Shown here piece by piece: positions 26,455-37,380 of a DNA stretch of 64,000 bases. Numbering within the stretch: the first letter of the stretch is position 1; the number at the start of each line of letters is the position of its first letter. The translations under genes and the position numbers were made by a program. The DNA lies in the NCBI RefSeq assembly GCF_001715195.1, contig NZ_MDWE01000043.1:1-64000 (forward strand), read 5' to 3'. The notes under the pieces were generated by a model. The model saw nothing but the letters and a program-made list of their open reading frames with translations, searched no databases and was not told where the DNA came from. This DNA is from Rhodohalobacter halophilus. Its GTDB lineage: Bacteria; Bacteroidota; Rhodothermia; Balneolales; Balneolaceae.

Positions 26455-27663
26455 ATGGCAAATTCTCAATTTAACATAGACGACGCGTACCTCTTCGAAT
26501 CTGAGTTAAACGAAGATGACAAAATGATCATGGAAACCGCTCGCGAATATGCTCAAACTAAACTTGAACCGCGCGCATTGAAAGGTAATCAAGAAGAAGT
26601 TTTTGATATGGAGATCGCCAAAGAGATGGGCGATCTTGGTTTGCTCGGGGCAACCACTGATCCAAAATATGGCGGCGTTGGTGCAAGTCAGACGGCCTAT
26701 GGTCTGGTAGCACGTGAAGTGGAGCGAGTCGATTCCGGTTACCGATCGTTTATGTCCGTTCAATCCTCTCTTGTTATGTACCCAATCTCACAGTTTGGTA
26801 CTGAAGAGCAGAAAGAGCGTTTCCTTCCGCGTCTCGCTTCCGGAGAGATTATCGGCTGCTTCGGACTGACCGAGCCGGATCACGGATCTGATCCCGGATC
26901 GATGGTAACCACTGCCGTAAAAACGGACGGCGGCTGGATTCTGAACGGAGCTAAAATGTGGATTACCAACTCCCCCATTTCAGACGTGGGAATTGTTTGG
27001 GCAAAAGCCAAAGAGCACAAAGATGACAAGCCGGTTATTCGTGGCTTTATCGTTGAAAAAGGTATGGACGGTTACTCCTGCCCGGCTACCAAACATAAAA
27101 TGAGTCTGCGTGCTTCATCAACCGGAGAGATGGTTTTTGAAGATGTGTTTGTACCGGACGAAAATGTATTCCCTGACATTCGTGGACTGAAAGGTCCCTT
27201 TATGTGTCTGAATAGTGCCCGATACGGAATTGCATGGGGAGCCATCGGCGCTGCAGAGTTTTGCTATCAAAAAGCTCGTCAGTATGTACTTGACAGGAAA
27301 CAGTTTGGACTACCCATCGCAGCAAACCAGCTGCCTCAAACAAAATTGGCAAACATGCTGACGGAAATAACATCCATGCAGCTTCTGGCACTTCGTCTCG
27401 GAAAACTGAAAGATGAAGGCCGCGATCACCATGCCATGACTTCTCTCGCAAAACGAAACAATGTCGGCAAAGCGCTCGATATTGCCCGCGTAGCGCGTGA
27501 TATGCACGGTGGTAACGGCATCACAGGTGAGTATCGTGTAATCCATCACATGGTCAACCTCGAGTCCGTGAACACCTACGAAGGTACTTACGACATTCAC
27601 GGTCTGATTCTCGGAAGAGAAATTACAGGAATTCAGTCGTTCACTCCGAAAGGTAACAATTGA
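26455..27663 (+). CDS. gcdH: Glutaryl-CoA dehydrogenase-like acyl-CoA dehydrogenase
   Basis: 402 residues. GCFGLTEPDHGSDPGSM, NSARYGIAWGAIGAAEFCY and DRKQFGLPIAANQLPQTKLA match the glutaryl-CoA dehydrogenase subgroup. The catalytic glutamate is about E376 in VNTYEGTYDIHG. Family knowledge: it oxidises and decarboxylates glutaryl-CoA from lysine and tryptophan breakdown, reducing ETF. The other lysine-pathway genes are not here, so a non-decarboxylating relative is possible. It is a separate transcription unit after the terminator at 26290. Confidence 0.87.
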   Translation: MANSQFNIDDAYLFESELNEDDKMIMETAREYAQTKLEPRALKGNQEEVFDMEIAKEMGDLGLLGATTDPKYGGVGASQTAYGLVAREVERVDSGYRSFMSVQSSLVMYPISQFGTEEQKERFLPRLASGEIIGCFGLTEPDHGSDPGSMVTTAVKTDGGWILNGAKMWITNSPISDVGIVWAKAKEHKDDKPVIRGFIVEKGMDGYSCPATKHKMSLRASSTGEMVFEDVFVPDENVFPDIRGLKGPFMCLNSARYGIAWGAIGAAEFCYQKARQYVLDRKQFGLPIAANQLPQTKLANMLTEITSMQLLALRLGKLKDEGRDHHAMTSLAKRNNVGKALDIARVARDMHGGNGITGEYRVIHHMVNLESVNTYEGTYDIHGLILGREITGIQSFTPKGNN

Positions 27664-27677
27664 TTTAAAAGAATTTC

Positions 27678-27776
27678 ACCTGATAGCGTCTGTCAACTGA
27701 CAGACCTGTCAGCGTGATGTGTTTACTACGATATTGCTACAGGAACGCTGTCAGGTCCATTGGACGCTGGCAGGTT
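27678..27776. repeat. Cluster of four 12-bp words (ACCTGNCAGCGT) in two orientations
   Basis: ACCTGATAGCGT (27678-27689) and ACCTGTCAGCGT (27704-27715) read forward. ACGCTGTCAGGT (27745-27756) and ACGCTGGCAGGT (27764-27775) read in reverse. The two central copies form a 13-bp inverted repeat with one central mismatch. The array fills the gap between gcdH and the paaY-like gene. An open frame can be read through it into paaY, but the hexapeptide protein clearly starts later. Confidence 0.55.
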
Positions 27777-27805
27777 CTAATTCACATTTCTCCAAACCAG
27801 GATAC

Positions 27806-28399
27806 ATGATCTACGAATTTAACGGATATAAACCGGTAATACATGAATCTGCTTATGTGCATCCACAGGCAGCCGTGACCGGAAACGTGATCATTGGGAA
27901 AGATGTGTACATTGGCCCCGGTGCTGCTATTCGCGGTGATTGGGGAAAAATTGTGATTAAGGATGGAAGCAATGTTCAGGAAAATTGTACCATTCATATG
28001 TTTCCCGGTGTAACCGTAACCCTTCACAAAGCTTCACACATTGGCCACGGTGCAATCATTCATGGTGCCACTATCGGTGAAAACACGCTTGTTGGAATGA
28101 ATGCCGTTGTGATGGATAACGTGAAGATTGGAAAAGAGTGTATCATAGGAGCTCTCTCATTCATCAAAGAGGGAGTGGATATTCCGGACCGAAAAGTTGT
28201 AGTGGGTAACCCCGCAAAAATTGTGAAGGATGTTACCGATGTGATGGCTAAATGGAAAACAGAAGGCACAGGATGGTATCAGCGACTACCGCAGCAACTG
28301 CACGATTCACTTCACGAATGTGAGCCTCTCAGAGAAGTACCTGAAAACCGGGAAGATCAAACCGGAGAGTATCAAACCTGGGGTAAACAGAAGAAATAA
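27806..28399 (+). CDS. paaY: PaaY-type hexapeptide-repeat protein (gamma carbonic anhydrase/thioesterase family)
   Basis: 197 residues from the ATG at 27806, which aligns with the usual PaaY start (MIYEFNGYKPVIHESAYVHP); upstream in-frame codons lie in the repeat cluster. Left-handed beta-helix hexapeptides run through residues 10-150, with metal-ligand-type segments ENCTIHMF and ASHIGHGAIIHGA. The C-terminal WYQRLPQQLHDSLHECEPLRE is typical of PaaY/CaiE. Family knowledge: PaaY hydrolyses dead-end CoA thioesters in phenylacetate catabolism, but no paa genes are here. A gamma carbonic anhydrase is an alternative. Confidence 0.82.
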   Translation: MIYEFNGYKPVIHESAYVHPQAAVTGNVIIGKDVYIGPGAAIRGDWGKIVIKDGSNVQENCTIHMFPGVTVTLHKASHIGHGAIIHGATIGENTLVGMNAVVMDNVKIGKECIIGALSFIKEGVDIPDRKVVVGNPAKIVKDVTDVMAKWKTEGTGWYQRLPQQLHDSLHECEPLREVPENREDQTGEYQTWGKQKK

Positions 28400-28402
28400 T
28401 TT

Positions 28403-28807
28403 ATGTCTCTAACCAAATCTGACATCGAAGAAAGCAGAACATTTAACCCACAGTTTGAGAAACGAGGAGGACTGCTTCCGGTTGTGGTTCAGGAATCATC
28501 AACCGGGGAGATTTTGATGATCGCATCCGTTAATCAGAAAGCTCTAAACCAATCAGTCAAAACAAAAAAAGCCACGTTCTGGAGTACCAGCCGAAATGAG
28601 ATCTGGGTTAAAGGAGAAACTTCGGGAAACACCATATGGATTGATGAAATACTTACTGATTGCGATCAGGATGCTTTTATATATAAAGTACGACTGGAAG
28701 GTGACGGTGTTTGCCACACTAAAAATGAATCGGGGTTAAACCGCAAATCATGCTTTTACAGAAAGCTCGATATAGAAAAAGTTGAATTAGCATTTATTGA
28801 AAAGTAG
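28403..28807 (+). CDS. hisI: Phosphoribosyl-AMP cyclohydrolase (HisI domain only)
   Basis: 134 residues, the stand-alone cyclohydrolase without the HisE part. TKKATFWSTSRNEIWVKGET is the family core. The metal-site cysteines lie in DCDQDA, VCHT and SCFYR. About five extra residues (in TKNESGLNRKS) separate the last two cysteine motifs. The enzyme opens the ring of phosphoribosyl-AMP in histidine synthesis. No other his gene is in the window. It starts 3 bases after paaY and abuts the next gene with no gap. Confidence 0.9.
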   Translation: MSLTKSDIEESRTFNPQFEKRGGLLPVVVQESSTGEILMIASVNQKALNQSVKTKKATFWSTSRNEIWVKGETSGNTIWIDEILTDCDQDAFIYKVRLEGDGVCHTKNESGLNRKSCFYRKLDIEKVELAFIEK

Positions 28808-29194
28808 ATGGAACAGTCAGCCCGAAATATATTTGGTCAGCCCCTGAAAGAGTGTAGCAGCGATCCCGTTACCGGATTTTATCGTGATGGCTGCTGTAAA
28901 ACCGGTAAACAGGATTATGGCCGGCATCTGGTGTGCGCAGTTATGACCGAAACTTTTCTAAATTTTTCCATGAAAGCAGGTAATCCTCTCAAAACTCCTA
29001 TGCCTCAATACAACTTTCCCGGGTTAAAGCCGGGAGACAAATGGTGCCTTTGTGCTTTGCGCTGGAAAGAGGCTCAGCAAGCCGGTGTAGCTCCCAAAGT
29101 AGATCTTGAAGCTACAAATGAAAGAGTTTTGGAACTGATAGAAATGGACATGCTTCTTCAATATGCTCTCAAAAGTCAACCTGACCCCGAGTAG
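28808..29194 (+). CDS. DUF2237 family protein
   Basis: 128 residues. The family pattern is clear: NIFGQPLKECSSDPVTGFYR, DGCCKTG, HLVCAVMTETFLNFS, FPGLKPGDKWCLCALRWKEA. Conserved cysteines (CC, C, C-x-C) suggest metal binding. The role is unknown. Its ATG directly follows the hisI stop, so the two are translated from one message. Confidence 0.9.
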   Translation: MEQSARNIFGQPLKECSSDPVTGFYRDGCCKTGKQDYGRHLVCAVMTETFLNFSMKAGNPLKTPMPQYNFPGLKPGDKWCLCALRWKEAQQAGVAPKVDLEATNERVLELIEMDMLLQYALKSQPDPE

Positions 29195-29239
29195 GCTACC
29201 CTTCTCAACTTTCTTTTCTTTCGATCTGTTTACGAATCC

Positions 29240-29920
29240 ATGAAAGATACCTTCAACAACAAATCCGGATACACTCAACTCTCTATCCCCGGCTGCATTC
29301 TTTGTAAAAGTGAGTCTACAGAATCTTTATTTGATGCAAATAATTTCAGTTATATACACTGTAAAAATTGTGATTTAAAATTTGTGAAACCGGGCCAACG
29401 ACTCGACCCTGATGTAGAAAAAAGCCGGTACGATCTACACGAAAATGACCCGGAGGATAGTCGCTATCGCGAATTTCTAAATCAACTCTACTCCCCGCTC
29501 AGTGATAAACTTTCACCGGCAAGTTTTGGCCTCGATTTTGGTTCAGGCCCCGGACCTACTCTCAGTGTAATGTTTGAAGAGGACGGTCATACCGTGAATC
29601 TTTATGATCCATTTTACGCTCCCGACCGATCCGTCTTCAATCACACATATGACTTCATTACTACCACCGAAACTGCAGAGCACCTGTTCAATCCAAGAAA
29701 AGAGTTTGATCTGTTATGGTCTTGTTTGAAGAGTGGAGGATTCCTTGGTATTATGACGAAACTGGCTCCAAAAGTCGAGCAGTTTAAAGATTGGCATTAC
29801 CGTAAGGATGATACACATGTGACGTTCTATTCAGAGAAAACATTCCAATGGATGGCCGATCATTACGGGGCAGATCTTGAGATTATGGGAGAACGGACTG
29901 TAATCCTTACAAAGCATTAA
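29240..29920 (+). CDS. Zinc-ribbon class I SAM-dependent methyltransferase
   Basis: 226 residues. A small N-terminal zinc ribbon (CILC about residues 19-22 and CKNC near 46-49) precedes a Rossmann methyltransferase domain with motif I LDFGSGPGPTLS and a later TTTETAEHLFNP. The substrate is unknown. It sits 45 bases after the DUF2237 gene and 17 before the next gene, so it is probably in the same operon. Confidence 0.82.
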   Translation: MKDTFNNKSGYTQLSIPGCILCKSESTESLFDANNFSYIHCKNCDLKFVKPGQRLDPDVEKSRYDLHENDPEDSRYREFLNQLYSPLSDKLSPASFGLDFGSGPGPTLSVMFEEDGHTVNLYDPFYAPDRSVFNHTYDFITTTETAEHLFNPRKEFDLLWSCLKSGGFLGIMTKLAPKVEQFKDWHYRKDDTHVTFYSEKTFQWMADHYGADLEIMGERTVILTKH

Positions 29921-29937
29921 ACAAACTGACAATCACT

Positions 29938-30555
29938 ATGGAACAAGCTGTACTTTACGAACTGATTGGTTACCTGGCATCTCTTCTTGTGGCGATTTCG
30001 CTGATGATGAGCGCCATCGTCAAACTCAGAATTATCAATCTGATCGGGTCATTGACTTTTACCATCTACGGAGTATTGATTGATGCATGGCCGGTTGCCC
30101 TGATGAATGCTCTGATTGTTTTTGTAAACATATACTACCTTATAAAAATCTATCGGGATGATCAATATTTTCAGCTTCTTAAGACATCGGAAGAGAGTAC
30201 CTATTTGAAAAAATTTCTGGATTTTTATAATGATCACATCAAGACTTACCAGCCACAATTCTCTAAAGAAAAAAGCTTCAATTACTCCATGTTTGTGCTA
30301 AGTGACATGGTTCCGGCCGGTTTGATACTGGGTAATATCCGAGAGGATGGTACGCTTGAGATGGATCTCGACTTTGTGATTCCCAGCTACCGGGATTTTA
30401 AAATCGGACGATTTCTGTTTGAAAAAAATGCTGATGAACTGAAGAGAGATGGCATTGAGAAAATTGTAACCCCTTCAGGAAACAGCGAACACAATGAGTA
30501 TCTCCGAAAAGTGGGTTTCGAAAAAATAAATTCATCGTTTGTCAAAACCTTGTAA
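29938..30555 (+). CDS. YgjV-like membrane domain fused to a GNAT-like acetyltransferase domain
   Basis: 205 residues. Three membrane helices (about 5-80) with LIGYLASLLVAISLMMSAIV and IYGVLIDAWPVALMNALIV resemble the YgjV inner-membrane family. The soluble second half (about 110-205) ends with a GNAT-like strand-helix pattern: DLDFVIPSYRDFKIGRFLFE, IVTPSGNSEHNEYLRKVGFE. The acetyl-CoA loop R-x-x-G-x-G/A is only weakly present (FKIGRF), so activity is uncertain. It would act at the inner face of the membrane. Confidence 0.65.
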   Translation: MEQAVLYELIGYLASLLVAISLMMSAIVKLRIINLIGSLTFTIYGVLIDAWPVALMNALIVFVNIYYLIKIYRDDQYFQLLKTSEESTYLKKFLDFYNDHIKTYQPQFSKEKSFNYSMFVLSDMVPAGLILGNIREDGTLEMDLDFVIPSYRDFKIGRFLFEKNADELKRDGIEKIVTPSGNSEHNEYLRKVGFEKINSSFVKTL

Positions 30556-30590
30556 ACAAAAAGAGCCCTGCGGTTATGCAGAGCTCTCTT
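30556..30590 (-). terminator. Terminator shared by convergent genes
   Basis: AGAGCCCTGC and GCAGAGCTCT pair with one mismatch around a 6-nt loop. On the minus strand a TTTTTGTTT stretch follows, 24 bases after the metalloprotease stop codon. Confidence 0.75.
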
Positions 30591-30614
30591 ATAGATTTGA
30601 AACCGGTTATTAAA

Positions 30615-33164
30615 TTAGCTCTCCAGCGCTTTATCAATCACGGTTTTTATGTGAGCAGCGTGAGCACGGGTTTCTGCATTTACACTTCCTTTGCTATCCA
30701 TCATATTTCGGATGTTCTGCAGATTGTACAAAGCCGTCGATTTTGAAATATGATCGTAAGAATCACTGTCCAGTATAGCAATCAATCGGTTCACATAATC
30801 AACCTGTAGGTTCTGGCGGAACGTATTTACATTACCTCTCGCATCGGCATCAAATATAGATGACGTGAGATCCCCAACAACATCAGCCAGTGAATAGCTG
30901 TTACCATACGTTCGGGAGTCTGTGATTCTCTTTGCGGTATTTGGGTGTAGTAGGTGATTCAGCACGTTGCCCTGCATCGACAGTACCATGTCATGAATTT
31001 TTGGATCCTCAGACATGCTGAAGAAGTTAAATCCTCTTCTCTGAATCTGAAGGTAGTTATACACTTCGTGAGACCTACTAAAAGCATCCGGTGCAAAGAG
31101 GTATTGATTCAGATAGGTCATCGCCTCTTTCTGTTTTTCAGCCGGAACCGGGCGGAATGGAACATCTCCCCCCTCCTGCCCGATAAATGCCCGGTCGCGA
31201 TACACACCACCAATCTGACGGGATATGACACCTGTCTGAGTTCTTTGTTGCCCCATCAAACTCATAAACGCATTTCTGAGCTCCTGATACGATTGCCCTT
31301 CACGCGTTCCAAACTTCTCTAAAAGTCCGTTCATCAGTTCACGAGACATTTCGATCCTTTCAACTCCGTATGCAACGGGGTCAGATGACATATCGCCAAC
31401 CATAATTCTCGGATCAATCGCCTTACCCGGACTTCTCATATCGTCTGCGTCATTCCCAAATGCCAACTCAGGTTCGGTGGATCGATTAAGATGTGTTTTT
31501 CTCTCAGCCTCATCATCCAGTTCCGGCTTGTATCCGAACTCAATCGCCCAGATATCGTAAGGACCGGGTTTGATGTCGTAATATCTTCCCTGATTGTCAC
31601 GGTCTCTGTTGACGTTCACGGAAGAGTAGTCCATAACGGAGCCGGTCAACCCAATCGTATTGGCCAGCTCTTCATTGTGAATATCCTCGGGCGAATGCAG
31701 TGTACTGGCCTGCATATTGTGGTTCAGCCCAAACGTATGGCCCAGCTCGTGAAGAATCAACATGGTCATCGCCTCTTTCTGGAATCCCTCCAGTTCTTCA
31801 TCAGGAGCATCCAGAAGACTCAATGCACTCATCCCAAACTGATTGTTCTGAGTGAAGTGAGTTCCGAATGAACAGAACTTTTCATCCATTGCCTCATATA
31901 CGTTTACATCAGAAATTCGTCCTGAAGTCAGTACGTCTTCCTCAAATGACCTGTTTCTGAAGAATCCCCATTCGAGCATGATATCCGCACCAAGAATCTG
32001 CCCTGTTCTCGGGTTTACGAAACTTGGGCCGTATCCACCAAATGGAGGAATGGGAGATGATGTCCATCGAAGGACATTGTATCGAATATCACCCGCATCC
32101 CAATCCGCATCATCGGGCTGAACTTTCACCTCAATGGCATTTCTGAATCCTGCGGCTTCAAACGCTTCATTCCACGCAAGTGTGGCCTCTTTTATGGTCT
32201 CACGAAATTCGTAGGGTGTGGTGTTTTCAATCCACCAAACGATCGGTTCAACCGGTTCTGAAATTTCAGCGTCCGGATCTTTTTTCACCAAATTCCAGCG
32301 ATGCACCAGATCCCGATATGGTGTGGCACTTGTACTCACCTGGTCGTCCATTTGGGTTGTAAAATATCCCACTCGTGGATCAGCATATCTCGGCTGAAAG
32401 TCATTTTCAGGCATCTCGATAAAGGAGTGCTGAAACGTAATTTTTACCGATCGTCCGTCAGTTACAGCTTCGCTTGTGGAACCGGTGGGATATGGAGTTT
32501 CATAGACATACTCCACAATTACATCAAAGTTCTTCGGGTAGTTTTTGATAGCCGTGTACTTACTCTTATCCCTGCTCAGGTTGCCAATGGAGAATTGGCC
32601 GGGGCCACCAAATGGGCTTGGGCTCGGTTTAATCTGATGTAAACTTTCCGTTAAAAAGAGTGGATCTGTATCAATTAACAACATTCCTGACGAATCGTCT
32701 TCCGCAGAAATTTTTCCGCTAAAAAGAAGTGCATCAGAAATATTCGCATTTGATGCCCGACTAAGCGGACTCTCTTCATCAAACCAATAGCGATTATTGA
32801 CGTGCACAAACTCAACCTTGTCAAAGTAGCGTCGAACTTTTACGATTTTATTATCACGGAAGCTCCCTCTGAAATGCCCCGCTTCCAGAACCCCATCTTG
32901 AGACATCCCAAAATAGATATACTCTTTACCGAGTTGATCTTTATGAATTGCCATTTTGGTGGAGCCATCTGTGGTATCCTGATAAATGGTAAAAAGCCCC
33001 TCGTATGCCATGCTTTTTTCAATGGCTTTATCAAAATCTGAGGCAGACTCTTGCTGTGCGCCATTTGATGATGCCGGTGCAGTGGGCTGAGTAGTTGCAC
33101 AACCAATAGCTATAAATAGCATGACCGGCAAAATGGTAATTTTTAAAAAATTCAATGACCTCAT
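30615..33164 (-). CDS. Zinc-dependent metalloprotease lipoprotein (DUF5117/DUF4953 type)
   Basis: 849 residues. A lipobox ending AIGC (cysteine near residue 22) anchors it to a membrane. A DUF5117-like N-terminal region (about 90-290) precedes a metzincin-like zinc motif HELGHTFGLNH at about residue 472 (HExxHxxGxxH), followed by a Met-turn candidate (GSVMDYSS). The C-terminal region matches the long DUF4953-type part of this family. It probably cleaves peptides or proteins at the cell surface or in the periplasm. It is a single-gene unit. The physiological substrate is unknown. Confidence 0.87.
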   Translation of the reverse strand: MRSLNFLKITILPVMLFIAIGCATTQPTAPASSNGAQQESASDFDKAIEKSMAYEGLFTIYQDTTDGSTKMAIHKDQLGKEYIYFGMSQDGVLEAGHFRGSFRDNKIVKVRRYFDKVEFVHVNNRYWFDEESPLSRASNANISDALLFSGKISAEDDSSGMLLIDTDPLFLTESLHQIKPSPSPFGGPGQFSIGNLSRDKSKYTAIKNYPKNFDVIVEYVYETPYPTGSTSEAVTDGRSVKITFQHSFIEMPENDFQPRYADPRVGYFTTQMDDQVSTSATPYRDLVHRWNLVKKDPDAEISEPVEPIVWWIENTTPYEFRETIKEATLAWNEAFEAAGFRNAIEVKVQPDDADWDAGDIRYNVLRWTSSPIPPFGGYGPSFVNPRTGQILGADIMLEWGFFRNRSFEEDVLTSGRISDVNVYEAMDEKFCSFGTHFTQNNQFGMSALSLLDAPDEELEGFQKEAMTMLILHELGHTFGLNHNMQASTLHSPEDIHNEELANTIGLTGSVMDYSSVNVNRDRDNQGRYYDIKPGPYDIWAIEFGYKPELDDEAERKTHLNRSTEPELAFGNDADDMRSPGKAIDPRIMVGDMSSDPVAYGVERIEMSRELMNGLLEKFGTREGQSYQELRNAFMSLMGQQRTQTGVISRQIGGVYRDRAFIGQEGGDVPFRPVPAEKQKEAMTYLNQYLFAPDAFSRSHEVYNYLQIQRRGFNFFSMSEDPKIHDMVLSMQGNVLNHLLHPNTAKRITDSRTYGNSYSLADVVGDLTSSIFDADARGNVNTFRQNLQVDYVNRLIAILDSDSYDHISKSTALYNLQNIRNMMDSKGSVNAETRAHAAHIKTVIDKALES

Positions 33165-33365
33165 ACGCTTGGAAATGTTAATTAAAGTTGACCGTTCGAG
33201 TATATCGCTAAAGAGAGTAATTTCAAATTGCTACAAGAAATAATCTAATTACCGTTCTAAAAAGCTTTTCACGAAATAAATCTCTGGCAGTTTCAAAACA
33301 TTCCTTTTTAAGGAATTATTTTTCAGTTTTAACTTCAAATAATTCACGCTCAATCCACTGTAAAA

Positions 33366-33400
33366 CAAAAAACCCCGACCGGTTTTCACCAATCGGGGCT
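33366..33400 (-). terminator. Terminator after atpC
   Basis: On the minus strand GCCCCGATTGGT, a GAAA-like loop and ACCGGTCGGGGT form a strong stem followed by a T run, about 25 bases after the atpC stop codon. Confidence 0.92.
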
Positions 33401-33425
33401 TGTAAATTCAGTTTACTATAAGAAG

Positions 33426-33821
33426 TTACTGAGCAATATTCAGCTTATTCTGTGCAATAGCCAGATCTTTTTCTGCTTTATCGCGATCGTTCTTCACATC
33501 TCTTAATCGCTCCTTAGCATCGTCGCGAAGCTTCTTTGCGGCTTCTACATCTATTTCTGATGCCTCTTCGGCTTTCTCGGCAAGCAGAGTCATTTTGTTG
33601 TCATTCATCTCAACAAACCCACCGCTTACCGCATAGTTAGTTTCGCTGCCATCAGTTTTTTTGATGACAATTCGCCCTACGCCCAATGTTGAGACGATAG
33701 GTGCGTGATTATAAAGCACCAGAAAGTTTCCATTGCTGCCGGGCACCTGCACACCTTCAACATCTCCGTCATAAAGAGATCCTTCCGGTGTGAGTATTTG
33801 TGCATGAAATGTCTTAGACAC
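33426..33821 (-). CDS. atpC: ATP synthase F1, epsilon subunit
   Basis: 131 residues. The N-terminal beta-sandwich (FHAQILTPEGSLYDGDVEGV, GNFLVLYNHAPIVSTLGVG) and a C-terminal two-helix part rich in Lys, Asp and Ala are as expected. It joins the rotor stalk and regulates ATP hydrolysis. It follows atpD by 20 bases; the rest of the ATP synthase genes are elsewhere. Confidence 0.93.
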   Translation of the reverse strand: MSKTFHAQILTPEGSLYDGDVEGVQVPGSNGNFLVLYNHAPIVSTLGVGRIVIKKTDGSETNYAVSGGFVEMNDNKMTLLAEKAEEASEIDVEAAKKLRDDAKERLRDVKNDRDKAEKDLAIAQNKLNIAQ

Positions 33822-33841
33822 GATATTCTCCGGTTTGTGGA

Positions 33842-35553
<1,712 letters not shown>

Positions 35554-37170
35554 TTAATCATGATTCAGATTGGACTCAATAATGGCTCTCATCCCAAAAA
35601 CAATCATCCGGCAGGATTGAGTCACTACCCGGTTTAGCATCAATAAAAAGGTAACCTCAACTTTTTTAAAATCCGGAGTAGCAACTGCTTTTGAACACAT
35701 CTGTATAAACTCTTTATCACTCACCTCAATCTGCTCATAGAGATCTTCCACTTCATCCAGCACAGCTTGGCAGTCTATTTCTAATTCAGGGTCAACCAGC
35801 TTATTTGTAGTTTTTACCACAAGATCAACCCGATCCTTCAGCATCTGCTTTCCGGCTTGATGAATTTCATCGTACTCCCCTTCCAAAACCTTTAACTCAT
35901 CGACCGATTCATAAAGGTTTTTTGTGCTGTTCATAAAATTACGACTCGCTCGTAACAGCTTATCAAGCTGTTCACTCATACCCGGCTGCAGATTTTCGTT
36001 GTGAAGCTCGGTGTAGTACGCAAAAATTTCCCCGTTGTACCTTTCCAGATCAGAATAGCTCAGATCTGTTCTCTCCCCTCCAAGTTTAAATATCGGCTTC
36101 AAAAAGTTTACAGTGTGACGGAGCTGACACTGAATCTCTTTTCTGAAGGCAACGAGCCCGGCTTCCGGCACATTGGGATCGGTTTTATGTATATAACTGC
36201 TGAGTGAAACAAATTTCTCCGGAATCCACCCTTCTACCTTGTTTGCCAGCCGGCCGATAAACGGATAGTACAACAACACGCCACCAATATTGAAGATAGA
36301 GTGAAAAAGCGCTAACCCTAAAACCAGGTTGTCATTAAAGGAGAACAGATCGAGAACCAGCCAGGTGAGCAGCGGCAGAGCTAACAGGGCTGCAATTGCA
36401 GTACCCGAGGTAAACAGAAGTTGACTTAAAGCTGCCTGTTTTTTGGTATGAATTCCTCCGAGTGCTCCCAGAACCACCGTAACAGTCGTTCCCACATTCG
36501 CGCCAATAATCATGGCTGCTCCGGATGAGAAATTTATGACACCACTGAACAGCATAGTAAGGACGATGGCAATTGTGGCAGAACTGCTCTGCATGATGGC
36601 GGTTAAAACTAACCCGGTCAACGCGTAAACCAGTACACCATATCCGGCAAACATAGCCGGATCCAAAACAGTTGAGATCTCATCAACACTGGTTTTCATG
36701 TAGTCGAGGCCCATAAAGAGGAAACCAAAAGCAACCAGAAATTTACTGATATTCACATACTTGGCCGACTTTGCTAGAACAATCATTCCAAGACCGCCAA
36801 TTCCGATCATTGGCAGGGAAAAAGCCTCGATGTTAAATTTAAACCCGAATACCGCTACAATCCAAGCGGTTGCGGTTGTCCCGATTTTAGCTCCCATCAT
36901 TACAGATATGGCCTGAATCAGGTTCATGATTCCCGCACCTACAAATGCAAGTACCATCAACGAAACAGCGGAGCTGCTTTGCAGAATAGCCGTGCTGAAC
37001 ATCCCGCTAAGTATCGCTTTGATTTTGGTGCCGGTCCATCTTCGTATCAATGATTTAAATGCAGCACCGCTCAGGATACGAATGGATTCTTCCATCATAT
37101 GCATCCCGAAAAGGAAAATCCCCAGACCGGCAAAAAATGTCCAGATTTCAAACTGAGAAAATAGCTCCAT
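35554..37170 (-). CDS. Na+/phosphate cotransporter with PhoU-like tail
   Basis: 538 residues. About eight to nine membrane helices in residues 1-310 include the two inverted QSSSA repeats of the PNaS family (TAILQSSSAVSLM and TAIMQSSSATIAI). A cytoplasmic, mostly helical tail of about 200 residues resembles PhoU. It should take up phosphate with sodium at the inner membrane, with the tail possibly regulating it. It is a single-gene unit, divergent from rsmB. Confidence 0.9.
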   Translation of the reverse strand: MELFSQFEIWTFFAGLGIFLFGMHMMEESIRILSGAAFKSLIRRWTGTKIKAILSGMFSTAILQSSSAVSLMVLAFVGAGIMNLIQAISVMMGAKIGTTATAWIVAVFGFKFNIEAFSLPMIGIGGLGMIVLAKSAKYVNISKFLVAFGFLFMGLDYMKTSVDEISTVLDPAMFAGYGVLVYALTGLVLTAIMQSSSATIAIVLTMLFSGVINFSSGAAMIIGANVGTTVTVVLGALGGIHTKKQAALSQLLFTSGTAIAALLALPLLTWLVLDLFSFNDNLVLGLALFHSIFNIGGVLLYYPFIGRLANKVEGWIPEKFVSLSSYIHKTDPNVPEAGLVAFRKEIQCQLRHTVNFLKPIFKLGGERTDLSYSDLERYNGEIFAYYTELHNENLQPGMSEQLDKLLRASRNFMNSTKNLYESVDELKVLEGEYDEIHQAGKQMLKDRVDLVVKTTNKLVDPELEIDCQAVLDEVEDLYEQIEVSDKEFIQMCSKAVATPDFKKVEVTFLLMLNRVVTQSCRMIVFGMRAIIESNLNHD

Positions 37171-37380
37171 ACAACCGATTAATTAACCTATCACCTGATT
37201 CAAAATTACGAAGATTGGCTCGATATCAAAGGAATAGAATTTGATGAGATTTGGCAAATCAACTATTAGCAAAAAGTATCTCAATCTACTATCTTTAAGA
37301 CTCTTTAAAATTCGACCTTATGCCGACCCCTATCGGCTTCGGATTGCTGAAATTTGAATTTATAAAACCGGGAAAAACCA

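Noticed and set aside
27719-27805. N-terminal extension of the paaY-like gene
   Set aside because: The extra codons lie in the 12-bp repeat cluster, and the family start matches the ATG at 27806.
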